Positions 22,080 to 34,420 of a stretch of 64,000 nucleotides of DNA are shown here, piece after piece; within the stretch, counting starts at the first letter, position 1; each line of letters opens with the position of its first letter. The stretch comes from Echiichthys vipera (Eukaryota > Chordata > Actinopteri > Perciformes > Trachinidae), in assembly GCA_963691815.1 (NCBI GenBank), contig OY829645.1, forward strand, positions 48,023,281-48,087,280. The letters run 5' to 3'. The notes under the pieces were generated by a model that worked only from the letters and a program-made list of their open reading frames with translations, searched no databases and was not told where the DNA came from. A program made the position numbers and the translations under genes.

Positions 22080-22420
22080 GTCTGTTACCCGGGGAATGAG
22101 AACTCTCTCTCTCTCATCCTCCGCTGGAGATGTAAGAGGACTTAGCTCAGGCTGACCTGGCTCGGCCGTCCGCCTGCTACCCGCCGTTGTACTGCTAGCA
22201 TTGTCCGCAGGAGGCAGCGCCGCTCCACCAAACGTCTCCGGTGAACTTGAGCTGGTAGTGTTGGCATCCTGAAGGTCATCCCCGTGATTTGTAGCAGTGC
22301 CATCATCTTGCCTCACTTCTCTGCTGAAAAATGTGGAGATGGATGAAATGTGCTGCACCAAAGCGGCTTCTTTTTCTTTCCTTTGTTTTCTTTTAGCGGA
22401 TCCACCGAGTTCCCGTTTGA
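22080..22420 (-). pseudogene. probable N-terminal fragment of a hAT transposase
   Basis: The minus strand reads GGSAKRKQRKEKEAALVQHI, then SSISTFFSREVRQ and a low-complexity Ser/Pro/Ala region. Lys-rich GGSAKRK-type starts are typical of ZMYM1-like hAT proteins, and a comparable start occurs at 60088. The frame runs into MITE M5. No core domain remains. Confidence 0.4.
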
Positions 22421-22624
22421 CGTATGTACGTCAGTGAGTCATCACACATTACTGATTTAATCTTATAATTTCTCAAACTTTCAAATGATTTTATTATCAA
22501 AGTACATTTTCAAAACAACATTCATTCCAATAAAAAAACCCTCTGAATGCCCAGGGCCCCTATTGGCTCTGGGGCCCTGGGCACACGCCCACTTTGCCCA
22601 TGCGGTCATCCGTGTATGTGTAGG

Positions 22625-22690
22625 CCGAGTCTGCAGGAGGATCATCCTGTTCCTGATCCTCTGAGCTTCTCTCCTCTCTGTCTGTAGCAG
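22625..22690 (+). repeat. 60-bp dispersed repeat, copy 2
   Basis: GAGTCTGCAGGAGGATCATC, then GATCCTCTGAGCTTCTCTCC. It is the right-arm mirror of 19335-19392 and lies just outside the P-like element. Confidence 0.7.
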
Positions 22691-23800
22691 CATGGACGTG
22701 TTGCTCCTCACTAGGAGGTAATATGCATAGACATATAAAGAGTAGATGCCGCATCGAACGTTGGGCCGCGAGAAATGCGGCCGCCATCTTGGACCGGTCC
22801 TTCTCCCAGATCAGTTCTTTAGTGACTCGTTGAGCCTCTGAGTTGAGCAGCAGAAGGAACAAGATGCCAGAGCACTGAGCAGCGTATTCCTGCTCTAATC
22901 GAGAACAGGACTCGGGGGATTACTTTTCACAAGTAAGATTGAACATTACTATTGGTTGTATTTAGTGAATGGAATATTACTGTAGGCTGTATTTATGTCT
23001 ACGGTCCCCGTGTTTCCCCGGCTATGAACGAACTGACTGAGATTACAACTGACACAAGAATGCTGTTGTAGAAATCAAATAAATATTACTGGTGTAGACT
23101 GAGGGCTCGTTGTGGTGGTGTAAATCTTGATGATCGGGAAAACAGGTACTTTATGTTTATGTTTAATGCAGCTCGCTCTACTGTGTGACTTTTCCAGCCT
23201 TGCTCCTCTTCGTCCAGCCATTGCTTTCTGGATCTCACAGAAGATCCTTCTGCTTTAACTCTGTATATTTCATCTAGCTTGAGCTGCTGCTCAGCTAGTA
23301 CCACTTCAATGAGTTTAGAAACATTATTTTAAGGCCGAAATACGACGTAGTGTTGCTTTGAAAATGCAGACAACAGAACATCTGATTGTGGAATAGTTTG
23401 CAATGCAATCAAGCTTATTCACAATTGAAGCAGCTTTGGTTCATTATCGACAGATATGCATCAAAATAGGAGTGTTGTTGAAGAAAGGCTGTAAGAGATT
23501 TGAAGGAAGGAAATAAGCTTTACCTCCTTTGTAAAATGTTTTTGTGTAGACTCTACAGAATCTCCTGTTTTCATTTTGAAGGTTTCCCAAAGACAAAGCT
23601 GTGAGGAAGAAGTGGGAAGTGGCTTTGAGGAGGGAAGGATTCACTGCAAGTGATTCATCCGTGCTTTGCTTTGAACATTATAAGCAGGGCGATTTTGATA
23701 GGACAGGTCAAATTGTCCGACTCAGAGATGGTGTTATTCCATCCGTCTTCAGCTCCCCAGTTCACCTCCAAATAGTAGTTGTATCATCATAAGGCTATTA

Positions 23801-24168
23801 TTCATTCATTCATTCATCTTCAACCGCTTATCCCGGGGTCGGGGTCGCGGGGGTGCTGGAGCCGATCCCAGCTGACATCGGGCGTGAGGCGGGGTCCACC
23901 CTGGACAGGACGCCAGTCTATCACAGGACACATAGAGACGAACAGAGACAGACAACCATTCACACCTACGGGTGATTTAGAGTCATCAATGAACCGAACA
24001 CCTGCACGTCTTTGGACTGTGGGAGGAAACCGGAGAACCCGGAGAAAACCCACGCAGACACGGGGAGAACATGCAAACTCCGCACAGAAAGGCCAAGGTC
24101 GGGATGCGAACCTGTGACCTTCTTGCTGTGAGGCGACAGTGCTAACCACTACACCACCGTGTAGCCCC
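23801..24168 (-). mobile_element. tRNA-derived SINE with 13-bp target duplication
   Basis: CATAAGGCTATTA at 23788-23800 is repeated exactly at 24169-24181. The minus strand has an A-box-like GGTGGTGTAGTGGTTAGCAC, a GGTTCGCATCCC B-box-like motif, the shared body and an ATTCATTC tail. It lies in intron 2 of the P transposase. Confidence 0.92.
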
Positions 24169-25765
24169 CATAAGGCTATTAGCATTCATAAATGTAAATA
24201 TTCTATTATCAATCACAGGGCAGGGTGAGATACTTATCCCTGTATATTCTTTTCAAGTATTATGCTTCTTCATTTAGCCAGCAAAGGGCAGGACCACGTC
24301 TACCTCCAGAAGAGCTGAAGAGAACCTGTCCGTGGCCTTTCAGGATGCCCCAGAAACTGCAACCTCACACCCACAACCGCAGCCTAATGATGTGAGTATT
24401 TCTACTTTAAACATCATACTATAATGGTCCTGGACATATTCAAATCTCACTTGTTTGCTGCCACTCATATTAAACACACTCACAAATAAACCCATGTACA
24501 CACACAGACATGTTGAACATGCATTCCTGGCACACACACACACGGTACTGTCAGTGCTTTTGACTCTAGTGGTGTCAAAGTGATGTGTGTGAAGTGAAAC
24601 ATCACTCAAACCATGTTCATCCCTCTCCTAGGATCATGGCTATGCCTTGCGTGCTTCTCCTACCGCTCTTAAGACCAAACTTAATGAAGCGTTAGCAAGA
24701 GTGGAAAGTTTGGAGCGAGAGAAGAAGAATGCCATTGCCAGAGAAAAGAGGGCAAAGACCACAGTGAAGAGTCTTTTGGGGGATTTGAGGGACAAGAACC
24801 TCATTAATGAAGAGCTCAAAGATAGGCTTGAATTCTACTCGGGTAAGACAAAATTAGCACTTTGAAATTCATGTACATGTTATTTTTAACATTTCAGATC
24901 TTCAGATAGACTTCATGGCAAAACAGGGTCATCATGAGTACACAAAGGACTACAGAGAGTTTGCGCTCACGCTCCATCTGCATGGTCCAAAGGCATACAA
25001 ATACCTCAGGGAGACTAAACATTTTCCCCTCCCACATCATCATACATTACAAAGGTAGTCTTAATGTTGTCCGATTGAATTTTTGGAAATTACTGATGCA
25101 AACGCGTCAAAAATAAATAAAAAGCTACGTATCAATTTTTTTCAGGTGGCTGCGTTCAGTGGATGACAAGCCTGGCCTGAACCAAATGATGCTGGATATG
25201 CTGGAGAAAAAATGCCAAGAAGACCAGGCTAAATATAGATATGTTGCACTCATGTTAGACGCCATGGCCATCAGAAAACATGTCCGATATAATCCACATA
25301 CCCAGTCAATGTCTGGATTTGTAGACATGGGTGATGGCAGCAGTGAGACTGATGTTGCTACAGAGGCTCTGGTGTTCATGGTAGTTGGTCTACAAGGACA
25401 TTGGAAGGCTCCCATTGCATCTTTTCTGACTAAGTCTCTCTCTCCAGAAACACAAAGGGTCCTTCTCAGTCATGCTTTGGAGGAGCTGCATGCACGGGGC
25501 ATTCGGGTTGTATGCGTAACAATGGATGGGCATGCCTCCAATGTTAGCATGTGTAACCAGCTTGGGTGTGCGCTGAAAGGAGACCCACAAGAGCCACTTC
25601 GAACCAGTTTCCCGCATCCGGTGACTGGCGAGAAGGTATTTGTAATGATGGACGCTTGCCATATGCTCCAGTTGGCACGAAACATGTTGCAGGTAAATGA
25701 CGATGGAGGTAGACCTGTTATGCCTCTGTTACTAAAAGTTATATCTAAATATTGTTGTCTGTTAA

Positions 25766-25978
25766 TGGGCTCTATGCACAGTTCCACTACTTCCTGAACT
25801 TAAGGCAGCTCCTTTATTTCCTGTCTTACATCATTGGACAAACTGATTAATCCAGGTGTGTCTGAGTAGTCACAATGGTCAGACACACCTGGATTAATCA
25901 GTTTGTCCAATAATGTAAGACAGGAAATAAAGGAGCTGCCTTAAGTTCAGGAAGTAGTGGAACTGTGCATAGAGCCCA
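25766..25978. mobile_element. near-perfect foldback in a P-transposase intron
   Basis: The 99-bp arms 25766-25864 and 25879-25978 are complementary with about one mismatch (TTACATCATTGG against TTACATTATTGG), around a 14-nt loop. It starts TGGGCTCTATGCACAG. It is probably a non-autonomous palindromic element. Transcribed, it would make a long perfect hairpin. Confidence 0.85.
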
Positions 25979-26620
25979 TTTGCACAGTTATGACTGGACG
26001 TGATGATCAACATTTCGCTGTGTTTTGTACTTGTTTGAGCAGTGACTGATTCTTACTCTGCAGGCATATAGTCCCATCACATCACCCACCGGACAGCTCA
26101 AGTGGAGTTATGTAAATCATCTGAACGATCTCCAAAAAAAAGATGGACTGCATGCTGCTAACAAAATCACCGACAAACATGTCTACTTTGAGAACAACAA
26201 AATGAGGGCGTCCCTGGCTGCTCAAACAATGAGCCGATCGGTGTCAGTGGCTCTTCGCACCATGAGAGATCTCGGATACTCTCAGTTCCAAGGCCGCGAG
26301 GCGACGGCACAATTCATTGAGGTAATACTCAGTGATTATAGAACCAAGTACAAGTTTTAAAAAAATAATCCATCAAAATGTGAATTTAGCATCAGGAACA
26401 ATTTGTTGATGATTCTGACTGACTCTAAATTCCACATGCAGATACTGTCAGAAACTGTGATATTCTTCATAAATACATTTATTTATTTGTACATAACCTT
26501 ATACATGCCTTAACAATTTTTAGAGTGGTAAAGCTCTGAACTTTGCTGAAGTTTGCTGAAGCTCTGAACTTTGCTGAACCTATGGAAAGAAGGAAATCAA
26601 GCAAATACTATCATTCATCA

Positions 26621-26981
26621 TATCATTCATCTTCAACCGCTTATCCCGGGGTCGGGGTCGCGGGGGGTGCTGGAGCCGATCCCAGCTGACATCGGGCGTG
26701 AGGCGGGGTCCACCCTGGACAGGACGCCAGTCTATCACAGGCCACATAGAGACGAACAGAGACAGACAACCATTCACACCTACGGGTGATTTAGAGTCAT
26801 CAATGAACCGAACACCTGCACGTCTTTGGACTGTGGGAGGAAACTGGAGAACCCGGAGAAAACCCACGCAGACACGGGGAGAACATGCAAACTCCACACA
26901 AAAAGGCCCAGACCGGGATGCGAACCTGGAACCTTCTTGCTGTGAGGCGTCAGTGCTAACCACTACACCACCGTGCAGCCC
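26621..26981 (-). mobile_element. tRNA-derived SINE
   Basis: Same family and orientation as 23801-24168, in intron 7 of the P transposase. The head TGGTGTAGTGGTTAGCACTG is on the minus strand near 26950-26975. No clear target duplication. Confidence 0.85.
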
Positions 26982-27712
26982 ATTTTTACTCATTGAACAT
27001 ACTGTTTACAAATAAGCACTCTGTTCTCCGTTTATTTGGAATAGATGAGTATTGATTTCAACCATCTGATACCTAATGAAACCCTGTAATGATAGTGATT
27101 TAGATGCCAATATTTCTTTATAGATGATTGACAGGCTCTTTGACATAATGAATGGACGCAATCCTCGCGCCAGAGGATTTAAAGCTCCCTTGGGTGCTTT
27201 AAATTGGACGGAGAGGAAGGATTTTTTGTCAAGAGCCAGGGAGTTTTTGCTCACGTTGGTGACAAAAGATGGAGCACCCCTTCACAGATCCAAGAGGTCT
27301 ATTAAAATAGTGCTTGTTATTCATGCATGACAAGTTCATGACATGAGTTCAAAGATACTCTGCTCCGTTATGCATCGAGTTCCTAAGATGCTCTGTTCTC
27401 TGCATTGGGTTCATATGATGCTACTGTTATGTTGTTTCTTTGGTTTTGTCTCTGTTCAAATTGTTTTGTATTCGGTACCACGCGGTATGTATGCGAACAT
27501 GATGCTTATTAATTTCAATGTTTTTCAGTGTTCATTGTTGTTTCTGTTGGAATTGTCTTGTATTCAGTGTGTTTCAGGTCCTAGATGTTTCTAAATGGTA
27601 TGTATTACAACATCAAGTGCATGTACGGTAGGTGTCAAAATGGTATGTATTGCATGAGTTCTTGTTCTCAAGTTCTCCCAGTTCTGCAATAACAGTATTC
27701 CGAGTTGGTTAA

Positions 27713-28137
27713 CTGTGCGTTCACACCAAAAGCTTCCAAAGCGTCAAAACGCCGACAGTCAATTCATTTTCAATGAGAGCCCAGCGACACTGAGCGTCCA
27801 AAGCGTCAACAGGTGTCGCCGCGCTTCCAAAGCGTCCAAAGCTTCACCAGACGAGAAGTTGAGCCCTGGTTAACTTTAGGGTAATTAGCTATTACGCGGT
27901 TAAGCGGCAACCGGTGGCAGCCTGTCAGAATAGAGATGTCCGTCGGCTGCCTTTTTTTTTTCTTTTTCTTCTATTCTATTTCGGCTCCCCGATGACCAGC
28001 GCGATCGAACTTTGACGTCAGTCACATGACAAGCGGCCAAAGCAGCTGAAAATATTTGCCGTTTTGGGAGCTGTCTTGTCTGACGCCCAGCCTCAAGCGT
28101 TTTTGACGCTTTGGAAGCTTTTGGTGTGAACGCACAG
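27713..28137 (+). mobile_element. MITE with long terminal inverted repeats, TAA target
   Basis: A 425-bp element between TAA at 27710-27712 and 28138-28140. Ends are CTGTGCGTTCACACCAAAAG and its complement, with further AAGCGTCAAAA repeats inside. A 3-bp TAA target fits PIF/Harbinger. It lies in intron 8 of the P transposase. Confidence 0.8.
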
Positions 28138-29115
28138 TAAGTGTCCTAAAAGAATACATTACTGATGATGGATGTGATGGAAAATTCACTTTACTGCTTT
28201 GTCAAAATATTTCTGTTGCTTTGACAAACGCAACACAGTCAATTCTTTCAGTTGTCAGACAGGACAACACATTGGAGGCTTCATCAGATCAGAAACAAGA
28301 GACACCTTTAACGTATCTGACACGGGGAGAGAGGAGGTCAACGAGCAGAGCTTGGCTTGTCCCTCTGCAAATTCTCTCCGACTCTCCATTCTTCCCCGTG
28401 TCCTTTTATTTGAAGTTTGCATGAATAATCATAAGTCACTCATGAATAATAACTAACCAGTTACGTACAGATACTATTTTCCACACAAGAGTTTCTACAA
28501 GGTCACAGCTGCTTTTGCTCCCACAGTTCTCTTCTAGGGAGGGAACACGTTATCAAACTCTCCCCAGATGGGTCAAATATAATTGGTTAGACATGCAGGC
28601 ACATAAAACACTCTAAAAGAACACTTAGTATTATATGCATGAAAAGAACATTTCTGATAATATTTTATACATTTCTTTAACATGCTTTGGAAACTTTTTT
28701 CTTTTTCAGGCACTTGTCTGTCATCGGATTTGTCATCAATATCGACACGTTGATGCTGATGATTCCTGAACTGCTCCAAGCTCAGAAGTATGTGCTAACC
28801 TACAGGTTCAGCCAGGATCACTTGGAGCTCCTCTTTAATTCCATCAGAGCATCAGGTAGGGTTGACGTTCTTTTAATTACCGTAATTAATATATCTTTAT
28901 GTTAAAATTGTTACGAATGTATGTATTGTGTCCCTGTTTTCCATACAAGGCGGCTGGAACAACAATCCATCTGCATGCCAGTTCCAGGCCATCTTCCGCC
29001 GTCTGATGGTTCGGTGTGGTGTCTCACCTGGTGAGACCGGCAATGTGGCAGCCCAAGATAACACTGTATCCCTGTCAGCTGTAGAGATGTCCTCTGCTGA
29101 AACTGCTGAAACTGC

Positions 29116-29425
29116 AAATGGACTTGTACTTATATAGCGCCTTTCTAGTCATCTGACTACTCAAGGCGCTTCACAGTGTTTGTCACATTCACCCTTTCAC
29201 ACAGACATTCACGCTGATGGCAGTGGACATCTACATACCATCTGATCTGATCTGATCTAATCACTCACACCACATTTACACACCCATGCGCAGCACGGGG
29301 AGCAATTCGGGGTTCAGTGTCTTGCCCAAGGACACTTCGACATGTGGACCGGGGGGAGATGGGGATCAAACCACCAATCTCTCGAACAGAGGACGACCCA
29401 CTCTGCCACCAAGCCACAGCCGCCA
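29116..29425 (+). mobile_element. dispersed fish repeat (AAATGGACTTG type) inside a P-transposase exon
   Basis: Same element as 18893-19118, longer. It splits the reading of exon 10 between ETAETA and ATYAEEHPSPFANIP and introduces a TAG soon after entry (ANGLVLI stop). Confidence 0.8.
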
Positions 29426-30955
29426 CCTACGCTGAAGAGCACCCATCTCCATTCGCCAACATTCCTGCCGTTGTGCGTGACCACAAGTACCTTCCAACTC
29501 GGTTTGGTGGTTTGGTGGAAAACGCCTTGGTCTACATAGCAGGATTTGTAGTCCGGCAGATTCTGCGAAAGCTGACCTGTGATGTGTGCCGGGCGAGCTT
29601 GGTCAGAGAGGCTGTACCATCATCATTTGATGAGAACTACCACCTTCTAACCCTTAAAAACAACGGCGGCCTAGTGATTCCATCACAAGGCCGCCGTGAA
29701 GGTTTGATTTTCATTATCTTGTTTATTCTTTAAAGGGACAACGAGGAGTTTGGGAAAGGGAAGTACATGTGTGCCAAGAATGTTTTGAAATCAACAATGA
29801 AAGTTGTAGGTTTGGAGACGATCGTATTTCCGACCATAAATGGCGATTCGGCGGTGTTAATCCCATGACCCGCCGGACAGCAAACGGAAACTAGGAAATG
29901 TTGGGTGAGCCAACCACTAATAATAATACAAAACAACGATAAAGAAAAAAACATATATGGAGCCATTAATAAGTGTGGGTAATGTAGATTCATCCACATT
30001 AATATGAGACTCTTTTATAACCAAATGCAAACTTCTCATTGTTCCTTTGAATCTTTTTGTATATTAAAGTTGCGTTGTTCTTCATTCTTATTTTCTCTGT
30101 TCTGTAAAGTGTCTTCGAGTACTGTGTAAAGTGCTACATACTGTTATATTATTGTTATTATTATTATTATTATAAGGTGCTGAGAGCTGCAGAGAGGGTG
30201 ATACGCCAAGCTTCAACAAAGCAAGCTCCAAAGGTGTCGACCGTCACGCACGTCGTCCGGGAGGAGATTGGAACGGAGGATGTTTTTCTGCTTGGGGAAC
30301 ACATTGAGGAGACACAGTTTGGCATCGACAACCACCATTCCCATTTGTTGTCACTGGTTGTGTCTGTGTTTCTTAAGATTAGGCTGCACCACATTGCCAA
30401 ACTCACTTCTCTTGACCTGCAGGAAGGGAGCCCGAGAAAGAAGCTCTGCAAAACAGTCCTCTTTCAGGGGTTTTAGCTCACGTGAACCTCTCATGATCAA
30501 CTTTGTACATGTGTAAATATGGTTTGACATGTTCTTGTGGTTCAGTTCAATTCAAACAGCTTTATTGGAATGATTTATTCATTTTACAAATGAATGTGTG
30601 TGAGAGATTTATGTATTCATGTGTGAAATACAGCCTATTAATACTCTATAAATGATTTCTATTGTTGCGTTTACATTTATTGTGTTTGTAAAACACCTAT
30701 CATACATCACATATATCATATATCAGAATATTCTATTACTGTTAATCCCACTATGAATATTAAAATACGCTGAACCGTGTCCTGTCCTTACACTGAGTGG
30801 AGCGGGCGACCGGTCCAAGATGGCGGCCCCACCGCTCGTCAGCGCCAATAGGCCCAACGTTCGATGAGGCGTCTACTCTTTATGTCTATGGTAATATGTG
30901 TGTGTCTGGAGGTGTGTCTATGTGTGGGTGGAGTCAAGAGTGTGTGGGTGGAGTC

Positions 30956-30956
<1 letters not shown>

Positions 30957-31005
<49 letters not shown>
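30957..31005. repeat. (TG)n microsatellite
   Basis: About 24 TG units, mirroring 19194-19229. The tract length differs between the arms. Confidence 0.9.
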
Positions 31006-31006
<1 letters not shown>

Positions 31007-31424
31007 ACTGGGTCATTGTTTGCTTGCTGCAGAGCGTGGAGAGAGGCAGGTGCTCGTGTTCCTGTTGACGCTGAAGCTCGTTCCCATCATGTGGTCAGTT
31101 TCTGTAAGTCCGTCCTCAAACTGTGCGTACAGAAGTGTTTTTCACTGACAGGATGAACAAACACACACTAACTGCAGTGACGGCTTCCTGTTTCCTGTCT
31201 GGATGAAGCGCGGACAGTCGGACAGAAGCCCGTGTTCCCCTCTCAGTGACTGAGTCCTTCACGTCTCATCAGTGCACGTTACTGATTCAGCTCCATGGTT
31301 ATTATCTTTGTCATGTTCTGTCTCCTCAGCTGAGCTTGTTTCTGCTGTTCTGCTGTTTTAATGAGTCATATTCACATTATTATAGATGTTATTATAGTTA
31401 CTGGAAGTGTGTCTGTCTCTGTCC

Positions 31425-31535
31425 AGCGTGCCGCTCCTAGACGTGGTACGGTTTCACTCACACTGGTCAAAGGAACCAGACTTTAGCCGTGACACGTGTT
31501 TGGGCACGGGACGGAGGCACAGTGGGAGTGCGCCC
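31425..31535 (-). mobile_element. Harbinger-type MITE fragment M6
   Basis: It matches one end of M3 in reverse (CGCTCCTAGACGTGG, ACTGGTCAAAGGAACCAGAC) and ends CAGTGGGAGTGCGCCC. It is the truncated right-arm mirror of M3. Confidence 0.75.
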
Positions 31536-31539
31536 TTAG

Positions 31540-33548
31540 ACTCCTCTTTATTGATCCTTTGGGACGATTTAAGGGAATTAAGTTTCCAGCAGCTTAAAAA
31601 CACGAGGGAGAAATAAAAAAATACAGTTTAAGATAAAAAATAAACTCTGAACTTAATAAAAACAGAAAATATAAAAAACAATAAACTCTTTTTTTAGGTT
31701 TAAGGACGAGAAAGTGCTTTAAAACATCACTTAGTGTAGAAATATGAGCTTTATTTGCATGTTTACGGTTATTAATCCATGTGTTTACGTAGATGAGCTT
31801 CTATGGATGTTTATATAAAGACCTTTAAATTATATTATGTTACTTTATTTTTATATTATATGTTTTATGTTTTCACATTACTGACTCACATGAAGCTGAA
31901 TTTACTCAGTCGACTGTTGGATATAAATAAGTAACTGCTTACGTCCTTTTATAGTCTTTTATTTCTTATTCTTGTGTTTTAATTAATAATAATGTCATTT
32001 ATTGATCCTTTGGGACGATTTACGCAAGAAAATTTAGTTTACAACAGCTTAAAAAGACAAAACAATAAACTCTGAGCTTAATAAATACAGAAAATATTAA
32101 AAAGATCAATAAACACAATAAACTGTGTGGATCTTTAAGGTGCAAGACAGAGAGAGAAAGGTGCATTTTTAATGACAGTGGTAGGATTAATGACTGTTTC
32201 TGTCACACATCTCAAAATCTCCTTTATTTATAAATATATAAATATATATATATTTATATATTTATATTTATATTTATCTTGCACCTTTAAAATCCAAATC
32301 TAAATTGTAATATAGAGTTTTAAATGTGCGATGCTGTTCTTATTGTAGTTTATATTTTGTATTTCTGATTGTATTGTGACGCTGAACTCTGGGATAAATA
32401 AAGTTATTTATCTGTATTTATATTTATAAATAAAGTTATTTATATCTGTATTTATATTTATAAATAAAGTTATTTATATCTGTATTTATGTAAACATGTG
32501 AACCTGAAATCAGCTTCATCAGGAAAAACTCAGTAACTGTTAAATAAATAAATAAAGCAGCAGTCGTTCACAGGTTTGTGAAAACTTTAACTTCTTTAAA
32601 CGTAAACACTTTAAAATTTAACGTGTCCGACTGTTAAAGTTAGATTTCTCTTTATTGATGCTTTGGGACGATTTACGCAAGAAATTTAGTTTACAACAGT
32701 TTAAAAACACAACAATAAACTCTGAGCTTTAATAAAAACAGAAAATATAAAAATATAATAATAAACTCTTAGTTAAATATATGTGAAGATGATTTTTTAA
32801 ATACATTTTATTGTTTTCTTTGTATCCTTGTTTTTTTATATAGTTTAATTATTTTATTTCATTGTTATAGCTTTAAAATATGTTTCATTGTTTTCTTTTA
32901 TTGTTTTTTATTTATTTTATTGTTTTTTTTAATTTATTTTATTGTTTTTTTTAACTTATTTTATTGTTTTTTATTTATTTTATTGTTTTTTTAAGTTATT
33001 TTATTGTTTTTTTTATTTTTCATTTATTTTATTTTATTGTTGTTTTTTATTTATTTTTATTGTTTTCTTTGTTTCCTTGGTGTTCAGGGTTTAAATTGTT
33101 TTTATTTGTGAATATTAATAATGCTAATTTAATTTGTATAATTTTCTCTTTATTGATCCTTTGACATGATTAAGATAATAAATAAACTCTTGGTTAAATA
33201 AATGTGAGGTAAAGTAAAAGCACAGGTAAAGTAAAAGCACAGGTAAAGTAAAAGTGACAGAAAGTTAAATCAGATCATTAAAAGTAGATTAAGATCAAAC
33301 ATGTTTGACTGTATTTGACAGAAATGAGCAGAAATATTAAATTATTACTTTAAGTGTTGGATAAAGTTCTTATTTAGTGTGAGAGTAAATTATTAACGTT
33401 ACAGTAAAACACCTTTATCTTCTACATTTCCTCTATTTTAACTTCTCTGGTTTAACTTTCTGTGAGTTTGATTTGACCTGTTTTTACTTTACTTCACATT
33501 TATTTAACTAAGAGTTTATTACTTTAACCTGCACTGCTGTTCATCCCC
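31540..33548. other. AT-rich non-coding stretch with repeated TTTATTGATCCTTTGGGACG motif
   Basis: That motif, with ACGATTTACGCAAGAAA and AACAATAAACTCTGAGC, recurs near 31550, 31998, 32650 and again at 36275. Long T-rich runs fill 32780-33060. 33150-33540 mirrors the left arm. No gene is seen; the 66-codon frame at 32964 is T-rich low complexity. Confidence 0.7.
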
Positions 33549-34420
33549 ACGCGTACTGTCTGCGTACTGTCTGCGTACTGTCCTCGTACTGTCTGCGTAC
33601 TGTCTGTGTACTGTCCTCGTACTGTCTGTGTACTGTCTGTGTACTGTCCTCGTACTGTCCGCGTACTGTCTGCATACTGTACTGTCCACGTACTGTCCGC
33701 GTACTGTCCGCGTACTGTCCTCGTACTGTCCGCGTACTATACTGTCTGCGTACTGTCCGCGTACTGTCTGCGTACTGTCTGTGTACTGTCCTCGTACTGT
33801 CTACGTACTGTCTGCGTACTGTCTGCGTACTGTCCGCGTACTGTCCGAGTACTGTCTGCGTACTGTCTGCGTACTGTCCGCGTACTGTCTGCGTACTGTC
33901 CGCGTACTGTTCGCGTACTGTCCGCGTACTGTCTGCGTACTGTCTGCGTACTGTACTGTCTGCGTACTGTCTGCATACTGTACTGTCTGCGTACTGTCTG
34001 CGTACTGTCTGCGTACTGTACTGTCTGCGTACTGTACTGTCCGCGTACTGTCTGCATAATGTACTGTCCACGTACTGTCCGCGTACTGTACTGTCTGCGT
34101 ACTGTCCGCGTACTGTATTGTCCATGTACTGTTCGCGTACTGTCTGCGTGCTGTACTGTCCACGTACTGTCTGCGTGCTGTACTGTCTGCGTACTGTCTG
34201 CGTGCTGTACTGTCTGCGTACTGTCTGCGTACTGTACTGTCTGCGTACTGTCCGCGTACTGTCTGCATAATGTACTGTCCACGTACTGTACTGTCCACGT
34301 ACTGTCTGCGTGCTGTCCGCGTACTGTCTGCGTACTGTACTGTCCACGTACTGTCTGCGTACTGTACTGTCCTCGTACTGTCCGCGTACTGTCTGCGTGC
34401 TGTCTGCGTGCTGTCCGCGG
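33549..34420 (-). repeat. 11-bp minisatellite, right arm (about 0.87 kb)
   Basis: Reverse complement of the 15216-16967 unit (GTACTGTCYGC). It differs by frequent short TACTGTACTGTC insertions. It is half the length of the left array. Long open frames are artefacts of the period. Confidence 0.95.

Larger units (their letters stand above)
22864..30476 (+). pseudogene. P-element/THAP9-like transposase, about 11 exons, broken
   Basis: Inferred exons: 22864-22932, 23582-about 23775, 24278-24391, 24632-24842, 24898-25054, 25146-25692, 26064-26321, 27124-about 27296, 28710-28855, 28950-about 29700, and 30178-30476. Most junctions have GT/AG. Exons 1-2 make a C2CH THAP domain (AAYSCSN, GITFHKFPKDKAVRKKW, LCFEHY). 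Exon 4 is a coiled coil. Exon 5 has FALTLHLHGPKAYKYLRE. Exon 6 is the RNase-H-like core (YVALMLDAMAIRKHV, VCVTMDGHASN, MMDACHMLQLARNML). Exons 9-10 hold RFSQDHLELLFNSIRASGGW. Breaks: TGA replaces the first zinc-binding Cys (codon 5), exon 1 has a frameshift before ENRTRGITFHK, and a repeat at 29116 puts a stop in exon 10. It was probably a DNA transposase and is now inactive. Confidence 0.85.
22726..30890 (+). mobile_element. P-element-like transposon, complete ends
   Basis: An 8165-bp element. The 8-bp target duplication GTAATATG is perfect at 22718-22725 and 30891-30898. The terminal inverted repeats are about 40 bp (CATAGACATAT and AAAGAGTAGATGCC on the left; CATAGACATAAAGAGTAGAC on the complement of the right). 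A second matched block (GGCCGCCATCTTGGACCGGT) lies further in. It encodes a spliced THAP/P-type transposase. An 8-bp duplication and CA...TG ends fit the P superfamily. Introns contain a SINE pair, a foldback and a MITE. Confidence 0.92.

Noticed and set aside
22864..22932. TGA in the THAP exon as selenocysteine replacing a zinc-binding Cys
   Set aside because: The same exon also has a frameshift, so decay is the simpler reading; no SECIS-like element was sought successfully.
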